Source: Hymenobacter plasmatis
Lineage (GTDB): Bacteria > Bacteroidota > Bacteroidia > Cytophagales > Hymenobacteraceae
Length of the DNA stretch: 64,000 nucleotides
NCBI RefSeq assembly: GCF_020711255.1
Contig: NZ_JAJFAW010000029.1
Location: forward strand, 1 to 64,000
Direction of reading: 5' to 3'
In this document: positions 41,852-49,642 of the stretch, in pieces
How the letters are laid out: the number at the start of each line of letters is the position of its first letter
Numbering within the stretch: the first letter of the stretch is position 1
Program-made: the position numbers and the translations under genes
The notes under the pieces: model-generated
Told to the model about the DNA's origin: nothing
What the model saw: the letters and a program-made list of their open reading frames with translations, nothing else
The model's database searches: none

Positions 41852-43009
41852 CTAGCCCAATAATGCCTGCAGCCGAATCCAGCGTTGCGGCAGGTCGCCT
41901 TGCGAGGCGTTCATGTAGTCTTCGTAAGTGCAGGGCACCACGCGCTTCACCGCGTTGTCGCCCAGGCGCTCCACTTCCATCCACCACTTGTCGGCGCGGC
42001 GCGATTTGTAGAACACCAGCTTGTCGGGGTTGCCGGGTAGCACCACGGTGTAGGTAAGGAAGCGGAACGTGCCAAAGCCCGTTTCGGGACGGCGGTGGTA
42101 GAATCCCTCCACGAAGTACCAGAGCATGGTGGCCACGGTAGCGGCGGCCATGCCGTGCGGGTCCTGGTCGGCGCGGTAGCCGTACAGGCCAAAGGAGCTG
42201 AGCTGCTCGTTGTGCCCGGCGTACCAGCAGAGCTGCGTGGCTTCTTCGTTGCCCAGGCCGAAAGGGTTGGCCGGGAAGTAGCCGGGCGCGTCCTGCCAGC
42301 GCAGCGCCGCGATGTCCACGCTCATGAATTCGGCCTGCCGAATGAGCGGCTCGGCCAGGCGGCGGTCGGCCCGGACTTCGCCCACGCTCATGGTTTCGAA
42401 ATGCAGCTTTTCGAGGGCAATGAGCACCTCGGGCGGCGTGAGGTATTGCTGGTGGGCTAGGTGGGCCAGGCTGAACACAAAGTTGGGCTCGTGTACCAGC
42501 AGGCGGCGCAGGTGGCTGTCTTCGGGCGGCGTGCCGGGGCCGGGCTCGGCCATGTCGGGCCGGGCATCCACCACGGCAAAGCTGATGGCGCGGTCCTGGC
42601 TTTCGTAGGCCAAAAACTGGCCGTAGTCGAGGTCGTGGCTGCCGCCCAGCAGCACGGGTACGGTGTTTTCTTCCAGCAGCGCCCCGATGATTTCGCGCAG
42701 GCGCTGGTAGGTATCTTCCAGGGTCAGGCCGGGGCGCAGGTTGCCCAAATCCACGAAGCGTACCGAGCCGGTGCCTTTCTGCAGCTGGTAGAAGCGCTGG
42801 CGTACTTCGTTGGCGCCGTGGCGGTTGGGGGCCGGTGGGCCGGCGGCGCTGCCCCGCCACTCATCCAGCCCAATCAGGGCCAAGTCGGCGTTGCGCCAGT
42901 CGGGGAAGGTTTCGGTAAAACGGGTGGCGTAGGCGGCCAGGGTGGTGGGGGCAGGCACCGCGGCGGTTAGCGTTTCCGGCAGCGGGTCAAAAAACAGGGC
43001 CAGGTTCAT
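41852..43009 (-). CDS. Arginase/formimidoylglutamase-fold protein with degenerate metal site
   Basis: The 385-residue protein has the arginase-superfamily layout: GLDEWRG and GANEVRQRFYQL at the N-terminus, GGSHDLDYGQ (122-131), ISFAVVDARPDM (142-153), and FMSVDIAALRWQDAPGY (228-244). Of the six manganese ligands in active arginases, His125, Asp148, Asp152 and Asp232 remain. The His of DAHxD is Arg150 and the second Asp of SxDxD is Ala234. A binuclear metal centre is therefore unlikely, and it is probably a pseudo-enzyme with a binding role. Bacteroidota encode similar proteins annotated as formimidoylglutamase. The downstream partner is a cytochrome b5-like protein. Confidence 0.8.
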   Translation of the reverse strand: MNLALFFDPLPETLTAAVPAPTTLAAYATRFTETFPDWRNADLALIGLDEWRGSAAGPPAPNRHGANEVRQRFYQLQKGTGSVRFVDLGNLRPGLTLEDTYQRLREIIGALLEENTVPVLLGGSHDLDYGQFLAYESQDRAISFAVVDARPDMAEPGPGTPPEDSHLRRLLVHEPNFVFSLAHLAHQQYLTPPEVLIALEKLHFETMSVGEVRADRRLAEPLIRQAEFMSVDIAALRWQDAPGYFPANPFGLGNEEATQLCWYAGHNEQLSSFGLYGYRADQDPHGMAAATVATMLWYFVEGFYHRRPETGFGTFRFLTYTVVLPGNPDKLVFYKSRRADKWWMEVERLGDNAVKRVVPCTYEDYMNASQGDLPQRWIRLQALLG

Positions 43010-43205
43010 TGGGGGCGGAAAGGCAAGCGCCCAAAATTACGCAGGAAAAGCCCGCATTGGCTGGCTTTTGGGCCGTTTTTGCGTCTGTATTGGTTTATAG
43101 CAGTAAGAGCAGGGTTGTCCATCGCCTAACCGAATGTAGTCTGGCCCGAAAAAAAGCTCTTTATTTAAGCTGAATTTCACTGATACGCTTTATCCAGCCC
43201 CACCC

Positions 43206-44987
43206 ATGGACGTTCGTCGCTCCTTCGATATCCTACCGCACCAACTAGCCAATTCGCCCAAAAGCGACGCCTTGGCCGCGAAAATTGGCGGCCAATGGAT
43301 ACCCAAAAGCACCCAGCAGCTGCAGGACGAGGCCAACCTCGTGAGCCTGGGGTTGGTAGCCATTGGGCTGAAGCGCGGCGACAAAGTGGCCATTATCTCG
43401 ATGAACCGCCCGGAGTGGATGCTTGCCGATTTCGGCATCGCGCAAATTGGCGGCGTGAGCGTGCCCATGTACCCAAGCATCACGGTTGAGGACTACAAGT
43501 ACATCTTCACCGATGCCGGCGTGCGCGCCGTGTTTGTGGCCGATAAAAAGCTGTACGATAAAGTAAAAGAAGCCACGGCAGGCCTCGACATTCCCGCCGA
43601 GAACATCTTCACCTTCGACAAAATCGACGGTGCCCGCCATTTTGAGGAGTTGCTGGAGTTGGGCAAAAAAGGCCAGCCCGCAGCATTAGAGCCCCTGAAG
43701 GCCGCCGTGCAGCCCGACGACCTGCTCACCCTCATCTATACAAGCGGCACCACGGGCAGCCCCAAGGGCGTGATGCTCACGCACAACAACATTCTGAGCA
43801 ACTGCCGCGGCTCGCAACGGTTTGTGCCCGTAAACAAAGAAGACAAAGCCTTGAGCTTCCTGCCGCTGTGCCACATTTTTGAGCGCATGGTGACGTACCT
43901 GTACATGATTAACGGGGTGAGCATTTACTACGCCGAGAGCATGGACGTCATTGCCGACAACCTGCGCGAGGTGAAGCCCCAGATTTTCACCACGGTGCCC
44001 CGCTTGCTGGAGAAAGTATATGACAAAATCGTGGCCAAAGGGCACGAGTTGGAAGGCATCAAAAAGCAGCTGTTCTTCTGGGCCCTCGATCTGGGCCTGA
44101 AGTACGACACCCAGAAAGACCAGGGTTTCCTGTACAACACGCAGCTGGCGCTGGCCAACAAAATCATCTTCAACAAGTGGCGGGAGGCCCTGGGCGGCAA
44201 TCTGCGCTGCATTGTGAGCGGCGGCGGCGCCTTGCAGCCGCGCCTGGCCCGGGTATTCTGGGCGGCCGGTATCCGCGTGATGGAAGGCTATGGCCTCACC
44301 GAAACGTCGCCGGTAATTGCCGTGGGCGGCTACGAGCCCGAAAACAACATGATTGGCACCGTAGGGCCGGTGATTGACAACGTTGAGGTGAAAATTGCGG
44401 CCGATGGCGAGATTCTGACCAAATCGGCTTCGGTGATGAAGGGCTACTACAACAAGCCCGACCTCACCGCTGAGGTATTCGACAAGGAAGGCTGGTTCCA
44501 CACCGGCGACATTGGGGAGCTGGTCAATGGCAAGTTCCTGAAAATCACGGACCGCAAGAAAGAGATGTTCAAAACCTCGGGCGGTAAGTACATCGCCCCG
44601 CAGGTGATTGAGGGCAAGCTGAAGGAAGACCCGCTTATTGAGCAGGCCATGGTGGTGGGCGCCGACCAGAAATTCCCTTCGGCGCTGATAGTGCCATCCT
44701 TCTCCGACCTGAAGGGCTGGTGCAAGCGCAACGGCGTGCCCGCCAACGTGTCTAACGAGGAACTCATTAAGAATGAGAAAATAGTAGACCTGTACGAAGG
44801 CCTGGTGAAGAAGTACAACCAGAGCTTTGCGCAGTGGGAGCAGGTGAAGCGCATTGTGCTGCTGCCCGAGCTCTGGACCGTGGAAAGCGGCGAAATGACG
44901 CCTACCATGAAGGTGAAGCGCAAGGTCATCACCGAAAACAACAAGGACCTTATAGAGAGCCTATACCACGTGGCCGAGCGGCGCTAG
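43206..44987 (+). CDS. fadD: Long-chain fatty acid-CoA ligase
   Basis: The 593-residue AMP-forming ligase activates fatty acids with ATP and CoA. The P-loop LIYTSGTTGSPKGVMLTHNN (about 177-196), the GYGLTETSPVIAV motif, the TGD motif (FHTGDIGELVNGKFL) and the ITDRKKEMFKTSGGKYIAPQVIE hinge are complete. The C-terminal Lys region is in MTPTMKVKRKVI. It is at the head of a beta-oxidation cluster but is closed by its own strong terminator at 45063. No fatty-acid-regulator operator was recognised in the 196-nt gap before it. Confidence 0.94.
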   Translation: MDVRRSFDILPHQLANSPKSDALAAKIGGQWIPKSTQQLQDEANLVSLGLVAIGLKRGDKVAIISMNRPEWMLADFGIAQIGGVSVPMYPSITVEDYKYIFTDAGVRAVFVADKKLYDKVKEATAGLDIPAENIFTFDKIDGARHFEELLELGKKGQPAALEPLKAAVQPDDLLTLIYTSGTTGSPKGVMLTHNNILSNCRGSQRFVPVNKEDKALSFLPLCHIFERMVTYLYMINGVSIYYAESMDVIADNLREVKPQIFTTVPRLLEKVYDKIVAKGHELEGIKKQLFFWALDLGLKYDTQKDQGFLYNTQLALANKIIFNKWREALGGNLRCIVSGGGALQPRLARVFWAAGIRVMEGYGLTETSPVIAVGGYEPENNMIGTVGPVIDNVEVKIAADGEILTKSASVMKGYYNKPDLTAEVFDKEGWFHTGDIGELVNGKFLKITDRKKEMFKTSGGKYIAPQVIEGKLKEDPLIEQAMVVGADQKFPSALIVPSFSDLKGWCKRNGVPANVSNEELIKNEKIVDLYEGLVKKYNQSFAQWEQVKRIVLLPELWTVESGEMTPTMKVKRKVITENNKDLIESLYHVAERR

Positions 44988-45062
44988 CCGCCGCTGGCTC
45001 AATAGTCAGATAACGCTTAGGACAACGCCGCCGTAAGCAGGTTCGTGGAATTTAATTAGCTG

Positions 45063-45104
45063 TTGGGGAAGCCGGGACGACCTCCGGCTTCCCCAATTTT
45101 TTTT
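45063..45104 (+). terminator. Terminator of fadD
   Basis: A 13-bp perfect stem TTGGGGAAGCCGG with its complement (45084-45096), an 8-nt loop and a T8 tract. Confidence 0.95.
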
Positions 45105-45112
45105 AGCCTAAC

Positions 45113-45130
45113 TGTTATGCAAGCATAACA
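45113..45130. promoter_or_regulatory. Palindromic operator upstream of marR
   Basis: TGTTATGCAAGCATAACA is an 8-bp inverted repeat around AA, 37 nt upstream of the marR start codon. TAAGTTTA at 45140-45147 could be a degenerate -7 element, so the site would cover the -33 region. This size and symmetry are typical of MarR dimer operators. The same core occurs at 26415. Confidence 0.7.
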
Positions 45131-45166
45131 AAATCTTCGTAAGTTTACCGCTCTTTCAGCTCGCTT

Positions 45167-45643
45167 ATGAAACCCGAAGAAACCGTTGACTACAACATTA
45201 AAGTGGCCTGGCACGCCATTTCGCGGATGTACAACACCCAGGCGGCGCAGAACGACATCACGACCAGCATCGGCTTTGTGTTGTTGAACATTGACCAGGA
45301 GAAGGGCACGCCGGCCACCAAAATCGCCCCGCTGCTGGGCCTCGAAACCCGCAGCCTGACCCGCATTCTGCGGAGCATGGAGGAAAAAGGCCTCATCTAC
45401 AAACAGGCCGATTCGGTGGACAAACGCTCGGTGCGCATTTTCCTGACGCCGCTGGGGCTGGAGAAAAAAGAAGTTTCGCGGCAGACCGTGCGACACTTCA
45501 ACCTGAAGGTGCGGGAGCGCATATCCCAAAGCCAGCTCGACACCTTTTTTAAGGTTACGGCCCAGATAACGAGCATGATTGAAGGCAAAACCCTTTTTGA
45601 GGATTTCGTGCTCAAGCCTCTGCGGCACGAAGCCTCGTCTTAG
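45167..45643 (+). CDS. MarR family transcriptional regulator
   Basis: The 158-residue protein has the MarR winged helix-turn-helix fold: TSIGFVLLNIDQEKGTPATKIAPLLGLETRSLTRILRSMEEKGLIYKQADSVDKRSVRIFLTPLGLE (about 33-100), with the DKRSVRIFLT wing. Flanking helices form the dimer interface. It stands at the head of the fadB-type/thiolase/acyl-CoA dehydrogenase genes, and by position is likely to control them in response to an acyl-CoA or fatty acid. The palindrome at 45113 is the probable autoregulatory operator. The gap to the next gene is 66 nt. Confidence 0.9.
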   Translation: MKPEETVDYNIKVAWHAISRMYNTQAAQNDITTSIGFVLLNIDQEKGTPATKIAPLLGLETRSLTRILRSMEEKGLIYKQADSVDKRSVRIFLTPLGLEKKEVSRQTVRHFNLKVRERISQSQLDTFFKVTAQITSMIEGKTLFEDFVLKPLRHEASS

Positions 45644-45709
45644 GCGGCCCCGGCTGGCCGCTTTACCTACTACCCACACCACTTTCCCACCTCATCACCC
45701 CACCAGAGG

Positions 45710-48118
45710 ATGAATCGAACCATTAAGAAAGTTGCCGTGCTCGGCTCCGGCGTCATGGGCTCGCGCATTGCCTGCCACTTCGCCAACATTGGCGTGCAGG
45801 TATTGCTGCTCGACATTGCCCCCAAAGAGCTACTGCCCGACGAAGAGAAAAAAGGCCTGCAGTTGGACGCACCAGCGGTGAAAAATCGCCTGGTGAACGC
45901 CGCTCTGCAAGCGGCCATTGCCTCGAACCCGTCGCCGCTCTACCGCAAGGCCGACGCCAGCCGCATCAAAACCGGCAACTTCGACGACAACCTGAAAGAC
46001 ATTGCCAGCTGCGACTGGACCATTGAGGTGGTGGTGGAGCGGCTCGACATCAAAAAGAGCCTGTTTGAGCGCGTGGAGCAGTTTCGCAAGCCCGGCACGC
46101 TCATCACCAGCAACACCAGCGGCATCCCGATTCACTTGATGACGGAGGGCCGCTCCGACGATTTCAAGAAGCACTTCTGCGGCACGCACTTCTTCAACCC
46201 GCCCCGCTACCTGAAGCTGCTCGAAATCATCCCGACGCCGGACACCGACCCCGCCATCGTGGATTTCCTGCTGCACTACGGCGACCTGTACCTGGGCAAG
46301 ACCACGGTACTCGCCAAAGACACGCCAGCGTTTATCGCCAACCGTGTGGGCGTGTTCGCCATCATGGACGTGCTGCGCATCATGCAGGAACTGGGCCTGA
46401 CGGTGGAGGAAGTGGACAAGCTCACCGGCCCAGTGATTGGCCACGCCAAGTCGGCCACCTTCCGCACTTCCGATATCGTGGGGCTGGATACGCTGATGAA
46501 CGTGGCCAACGGCCTCGCCCAGGGCCTGCCCAACGATGAAGCCAAGGACGTGTTCCAACTGCCCGACTTCCTTAAGAAGATGGGCGAGAACAAGTGGCTG
46601 GGTGACAAAACCGGCCAGGGCTTCTACAAGAAAGTAAAAGGCGAAGGCGGCAAGTCGGAAATCCAGGCCTTGGATTTGAACACGCTGGAATACCAGCCCG
46701 GCAGCAAGGTGAAGTTTGCCACGCTGGAGCTGACTAAAACCATGGATACTCTGGCGCCGCGCTTCGCGGTGCTGGTGAGCGGCAAGGACAAGGCCGGCGA
46801 GTTTTACCGCAAGAGCTTCGGCAGCCTGTTTGCCTACGTTTCGAATCGCATTCCCGAAATCACCGACGCGCTCTACAAGATTGACGACGCGCTCCGCGCT
46901 GGCTTCGGCTGGGAAATGGGGCCGTTTGAGACCTGGGATGCGCTGGGGGTGCAGAAGGGAATTGAGCTGATGCAGGCCGAAGGCAAGCAGCCCGCTGCCT
47001 GGGTAACGGAGATGCTGGCCGCCGGCCACACCACTTTCTACAAGGTGAACGCCGCCGGCAGCAAGGAGTACTACGATGCCGAAACCAAGAGCTACCAGCC
47101 CATCCGCGGCGTGGAGAACTTCATCATTCTCGACAACCTGCGCACCACTGGCAAGGTGCTGTGGAAAAACGCTGGCGCTTCGATAATTGACCTGGGCGAC
47201 GGCATCCTGAACGTGGAGTTCCACTCCAAGATGAACTCGCTGGGCCAGGACGTTATTCAAGGCCTGCTGAAGGGCGTGGACATGGCCGAAGCTGGCTACC
47301 GCGGCCTAGTGGTTGGCAACGACGCGCCGCAGTTTTCGGCCGGTGCCAATCTGGGCCTGGTGTACATGCAGGCGCTGGAGCAGGAGTTTGAAGAACTGAA
47401 CATGATGATTGCGCAGTTCCAGAACGCCATGATGCGCATGCGCTACAGCAGCATTCCGGTGGTGGGCGCCCCGCACGGCCTAGCACTGGGCGGCGGCTGC
47501 GAGCTGAACCTGCACTGCGACCGGGTAGTGGCCGCGGCCGAAACCTACATGGGCCTCGTAGAATTCGGCGTTGGGCTGATTCCAGCTGGCGGCGGCACCA
47601 AGGAGATGACCTTGCGCACGGCGGCTAAGTACGAAGAGGGCGAACCCGAATTCAATCTGCTGCGCAACACTTACATGACCATCAGCACGGCCAAGGTTTC
47701 GACCTCCGCTGCCGAAGCCTTCGACCTGGGCTTCATGCGCCGGGGCGACGAGATTGTGGTGAACAGCAACCGCGTAATTGCTGCCGCCAAAGCAGCCGCC
47801 CTCGACTTGGCCGACGCCGGCTACACCCAGCCCACGCAGAAAACCAACATCAAAGTGCACGGCAAGGGTGCACTGGCCATGTTCAAAACCGGTGTATACG
47901 CCATGCAGCAGGGCAACTACATCTCGACCCACGACCAGCTCATCGCCGACAAACTCGCTTATGTGATGTGCGGCGGCGACCTCTCGTCGCCCACCGAAGT
48001 GAGCGAGCAGTACCTGCTGGACCTCGAGCGCGAAGCTTTCCTGAGCCTCTGCGGCGAGCGGAAGACGCTGGAGCGGATTCAGAGCATTCTAACCACCGGC
48101 AAGCCGCTGCGCAACTAA
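45710..48118 (+). CDS. fadB: 3-hydroxyacyl-CoA dehydrogenase/enoyl-CoA hydratase fusion
   Basis: The 802-residue bifunctional enzyme catalyses the hydration and oxidation steps of beta-oxidation. The dehydrogenase half is N-terminal: AVLGSGVMGSRIACHFANIG binds NAD, followed by NTSGIPIHLM, GTHFFNPPRYLKLLEIIP and DTPAFIANRVG. The enoyl-CoA hydratase half is C-terminal (GLALGGGCELNLHCDRVVAAAETYMGLVEFGVGLIPAGGG). This order is the reverse of E. coli FadB and matches the FadN type. The two hydratase glutamates (Glu in GGGCELN and in GLVEFGVG) are present. A GAGG sequence lies just before the ATG. Confidence 0.94.
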   Translation: MNRTIKKVAVLGSGVMGSRIACHFANIGVQVLLLDIAPKELLPDEEKKGLQLDAPAVKNRLVNAALQAAIASNPSPLYRKADASRIKTGNFDDNLKDIASCDWTIEVVVERLDIKKSLFERVEQFRKPGTLITSNTSGIPIHLMTEGRSDDFKKHFCGTHFFNPPRYLKLLEIIPTPDTDPAIVDFLLHYGDLYLGKTTVLAKDTPAFIANRVGVFAIMDVLRIMQELGLTVEEVDKLTGPVIGHAKSATFRTSDIVGLDTLMNVANGLAQGLPNDEAKDVFQLPDFLKKMGENKWLGDKTGQGFYKKVKGEGGKSEIQALDLNTLEYQPGSKVKFATLELTKTMDTLAPRFAVLVSGKDKAGEFYRKSFGSLFAYVSNRIPEITDALYKIDDALRAGFGWEMGPFETWDALGVQKGIELMQAEGKQPAAWVTEMLAAGHTTFYKVNAAGSKEYYDAETKSYQPIRGVENFIILDNLRTTGKVLWKNAGASIIDLGDGILNVEFHSKMNSLGQDVIQGLLKGVDMAEAGYRGLVVGNDAPQFSAGANLGLVYMQALEQEFEELNMMIAQFQNAMMRMRYSSIPVVGAPHGLALGGGCELNLHCDRVVAAAETYMGLVEFGVGLIPAGGGTKEMTLRTAAKYEEGEPEFNLLRNTYMTISTAKVSTSAAEAFDLGFMRRGDEIVVNSNRVIAAAKAAALDLADAGYTQPTQKTNIKVHGKGALAMFKTGVYAMQQGNYISTHDQLIADKLAYVMCGGDLSSPTEVSEQYLLDLEREAFLSLCGERKTLERIQSILTTGKPLRN

Positions 48119-48124
48119 TTCGTT

Positions 48125-48230
48125 TGTCATGCTGACGAAGGAAGCATCTTATCACGGCTGCTTTCGTCAGAAACCCAACCTACCCGAGCGGTGCGAACGT
48201 GATAAGATGCTTCGCAAGCTCAGCATGACA
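48125..48230. repeat. GTCATGC...GAAGCATCTT inverted-repeat element, copy B
   Basis: Arm 48125-48155 (outer TGTCATGCTGA, inner GAAGCATCTTATCAC) is inverted at 48199-48230. The two arms match at the outer 11 and inner 15 bases, with a variable 5-6 nt middle. The centre is 43 nt long. The element fills the gap between the fadB-type gene and the thiolase gene. Confidence 0.88.
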
Positions 48231-48241
48231 ATAAAAACAAT

Positions 48242-49426
48242 ATGTCTAACACTGCATATATCGTAGCTGGTTACCGCACGGCCGTGGGCAAAGCCCCCCG
48301 TGGTGGCTTCCGCTTTACCCGGCCCGACGACCTGGCGGCCAACGTTATCAAGCACCTGGTAGCCCAAGTGCCGGCCCTCGACCCCACGCGCATCGACGAT
48401 GTTATCGTCGGCAACGCCGTGCCGGAAGCCGAGCAAGGCCTGCAGATGGGCCGCCTGATTTCGCTGCTGGCTTTGCCCATCAACGTGCCCGGCCTGATTG
48501 TGAACCGCTACTGCGGCTCGGGCGTGGAGACCATTGCCATGGCCGTGGGCAAAATCACGGCTGGCATGGCCGACTGCATCATCGCGGGCGGTACCGAGAG
48601 CATGAGCATGGTGCCCACCGTGGGCTGGAAAACCGTGCCCAACTACAACCTGGCCATGAAGCACCCCGACTACTACATGGGCATGGGCCTCACGGCCGAG
48701 GCGGTGGCCAAGGACTACAACATCAGCCGTCAGGACCAGGACGAATTCTCCTACAACTCGCACCAGAAGGCCATCAAGGCCATTCAGGGCGGCAAGTTTG
48801 CCAAGAGCATCGTGCCCGTAACGGTGGAGGAAACCTACGTGGACCAGGCCACCGGCAAGAAGAAAAGCCGCTCCTACGTGGTGGATACCGACGAAGGCCC
48901 GCGCGCCGATACCTCGGTAGAAGCTCTGGGCAAGCTGCGCCCCGTGTTCGCGGCCAACGGCACCGTCACGGCCGGTAATTCCTCGCAAACCTCCGACGGC
49001 GCGGCATTTGTGCTGGTGATGTCGGAGCGCATGGTGAAGGAATTGAACCTGGAGCCCATTGCCCGCATGGTGAACTACGCCTCCGAAGGCGTAGACCCAC
49101 GCATCATGGGCATGGGCCCTATCAAAGCCGTGCCGAAAGCGCTGAAGCAAGCCGGCCTCAAGCTCGATGACATCGACCTGATTGAGCTAAACGAAGCGTT
49201 TGCCTCGCAGTCGCTGGCCGTAGTGCGTGAGCTGGGCATCGACCCGGAGAAGCTGAACGTGAACGGCGGCGCCATTGCCTTGGGCCATCCGTTGGGCTGC
49301 TCCGGTGCCAAGCTCAGCATCCAGCTGTTCGACGAGCTGCGCGAGCGTGGCAAGAAGTACGGCATGGTCACGGCCTGTGTGGGCGGCGGCCAGGGCGTGG
49401 CAGGCATCTACGAACTGCTGAAATAG
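48242..49426 (+). CDS. fadA: Acetyl-CoA acyltransferase (thiolase)
   Basis: The 394-residue thiolase cleaves 3-ketoacyl-CoA in the last step of beta-oxidation. The nucleophile Cys91 lies in IVNRYCGSGVETIAMA. The C-terminal active-site segments are NVNGGAIALGHPLGCSGAKL (His) and MVTACVGGGQG (second Cys). Full length and start are typical. The repeat element at 48125 separates it from the fadB-type gene, but co-transcription is still possible because no T-tract terminator lies between. Confidence 0.95.
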   Translation: MSNTAYIVAGYRTAVGKAPRGGFRFTRPDDLAANVIKHLVAQVPALDPTRIDDVIVGNAVPEAEQGLQMGRLISLLALPINVPGLIVNRYCGSGVETIAMAVGKITAGMADCIIAGGTESMSMVPTVGWKTVPNYNLAMKHPDYYMGMGLTAEAVAKDYNISRQDQDEFSYNSHQKAIKAIQGGKFAKSIVPVTVEETYVDQATGKKKSRSYVVDTDEGPRADTSVEALGKLRPVFAANGTVTAGNSSQTSDGAAFVLVMSERMVKELNLEPIARMVNYASEGVDPRIMGMGPIKAVPKALKQAGLKLDDIDLIELNEAFASQSLAVVRELGIDPEKLNVNGGAIALGHPLGCSGAKLSIQLFDELRERGKKYGMVTACVGGGQGVAGIYELLK

Positions 49427-49531
49427 AAAAGATTCTTGCAGAAAGCCGGCTGTTTGGTTGAGCTAAACAAAGCCTGCCAAATGGCTTGATTTTCTGAGAA
49501 CCAGCACCAGCTTCCCTAGTGTTTTACAACA

Positions 49532-49562
49532 AAGAAAGCCCCGCTCATCCGGGGTTTTCTTT
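49532..49562 (+). terminator. Terminator after the thiolase gene
   Basis: AAGAAAGCCCCG pairs with CGGGGTTTTCTT (one G-U wobble) around a short loop. The T run is inside the descending arm, so it is moderate in strength. Confidence 0.7.
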
Positions 49563-49642
49563 ACCCAAAGTAGTAGGCGTGCCTAACAAATTTGCCCGAT
49601 TTTTCTTACCTTTTACCCCACCTAACCTAATTACCACCCGTC

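Noticed and set aside
41844..42860. A long minus-strand frame continuous with the cytochrome b5-like gene
   Set aside because: It lies inside the arginase-fold gene in another frame and is Arg/Pro-rich low-complexity sequence. Only the last 83 codons, after 41843, resemble a real domain.
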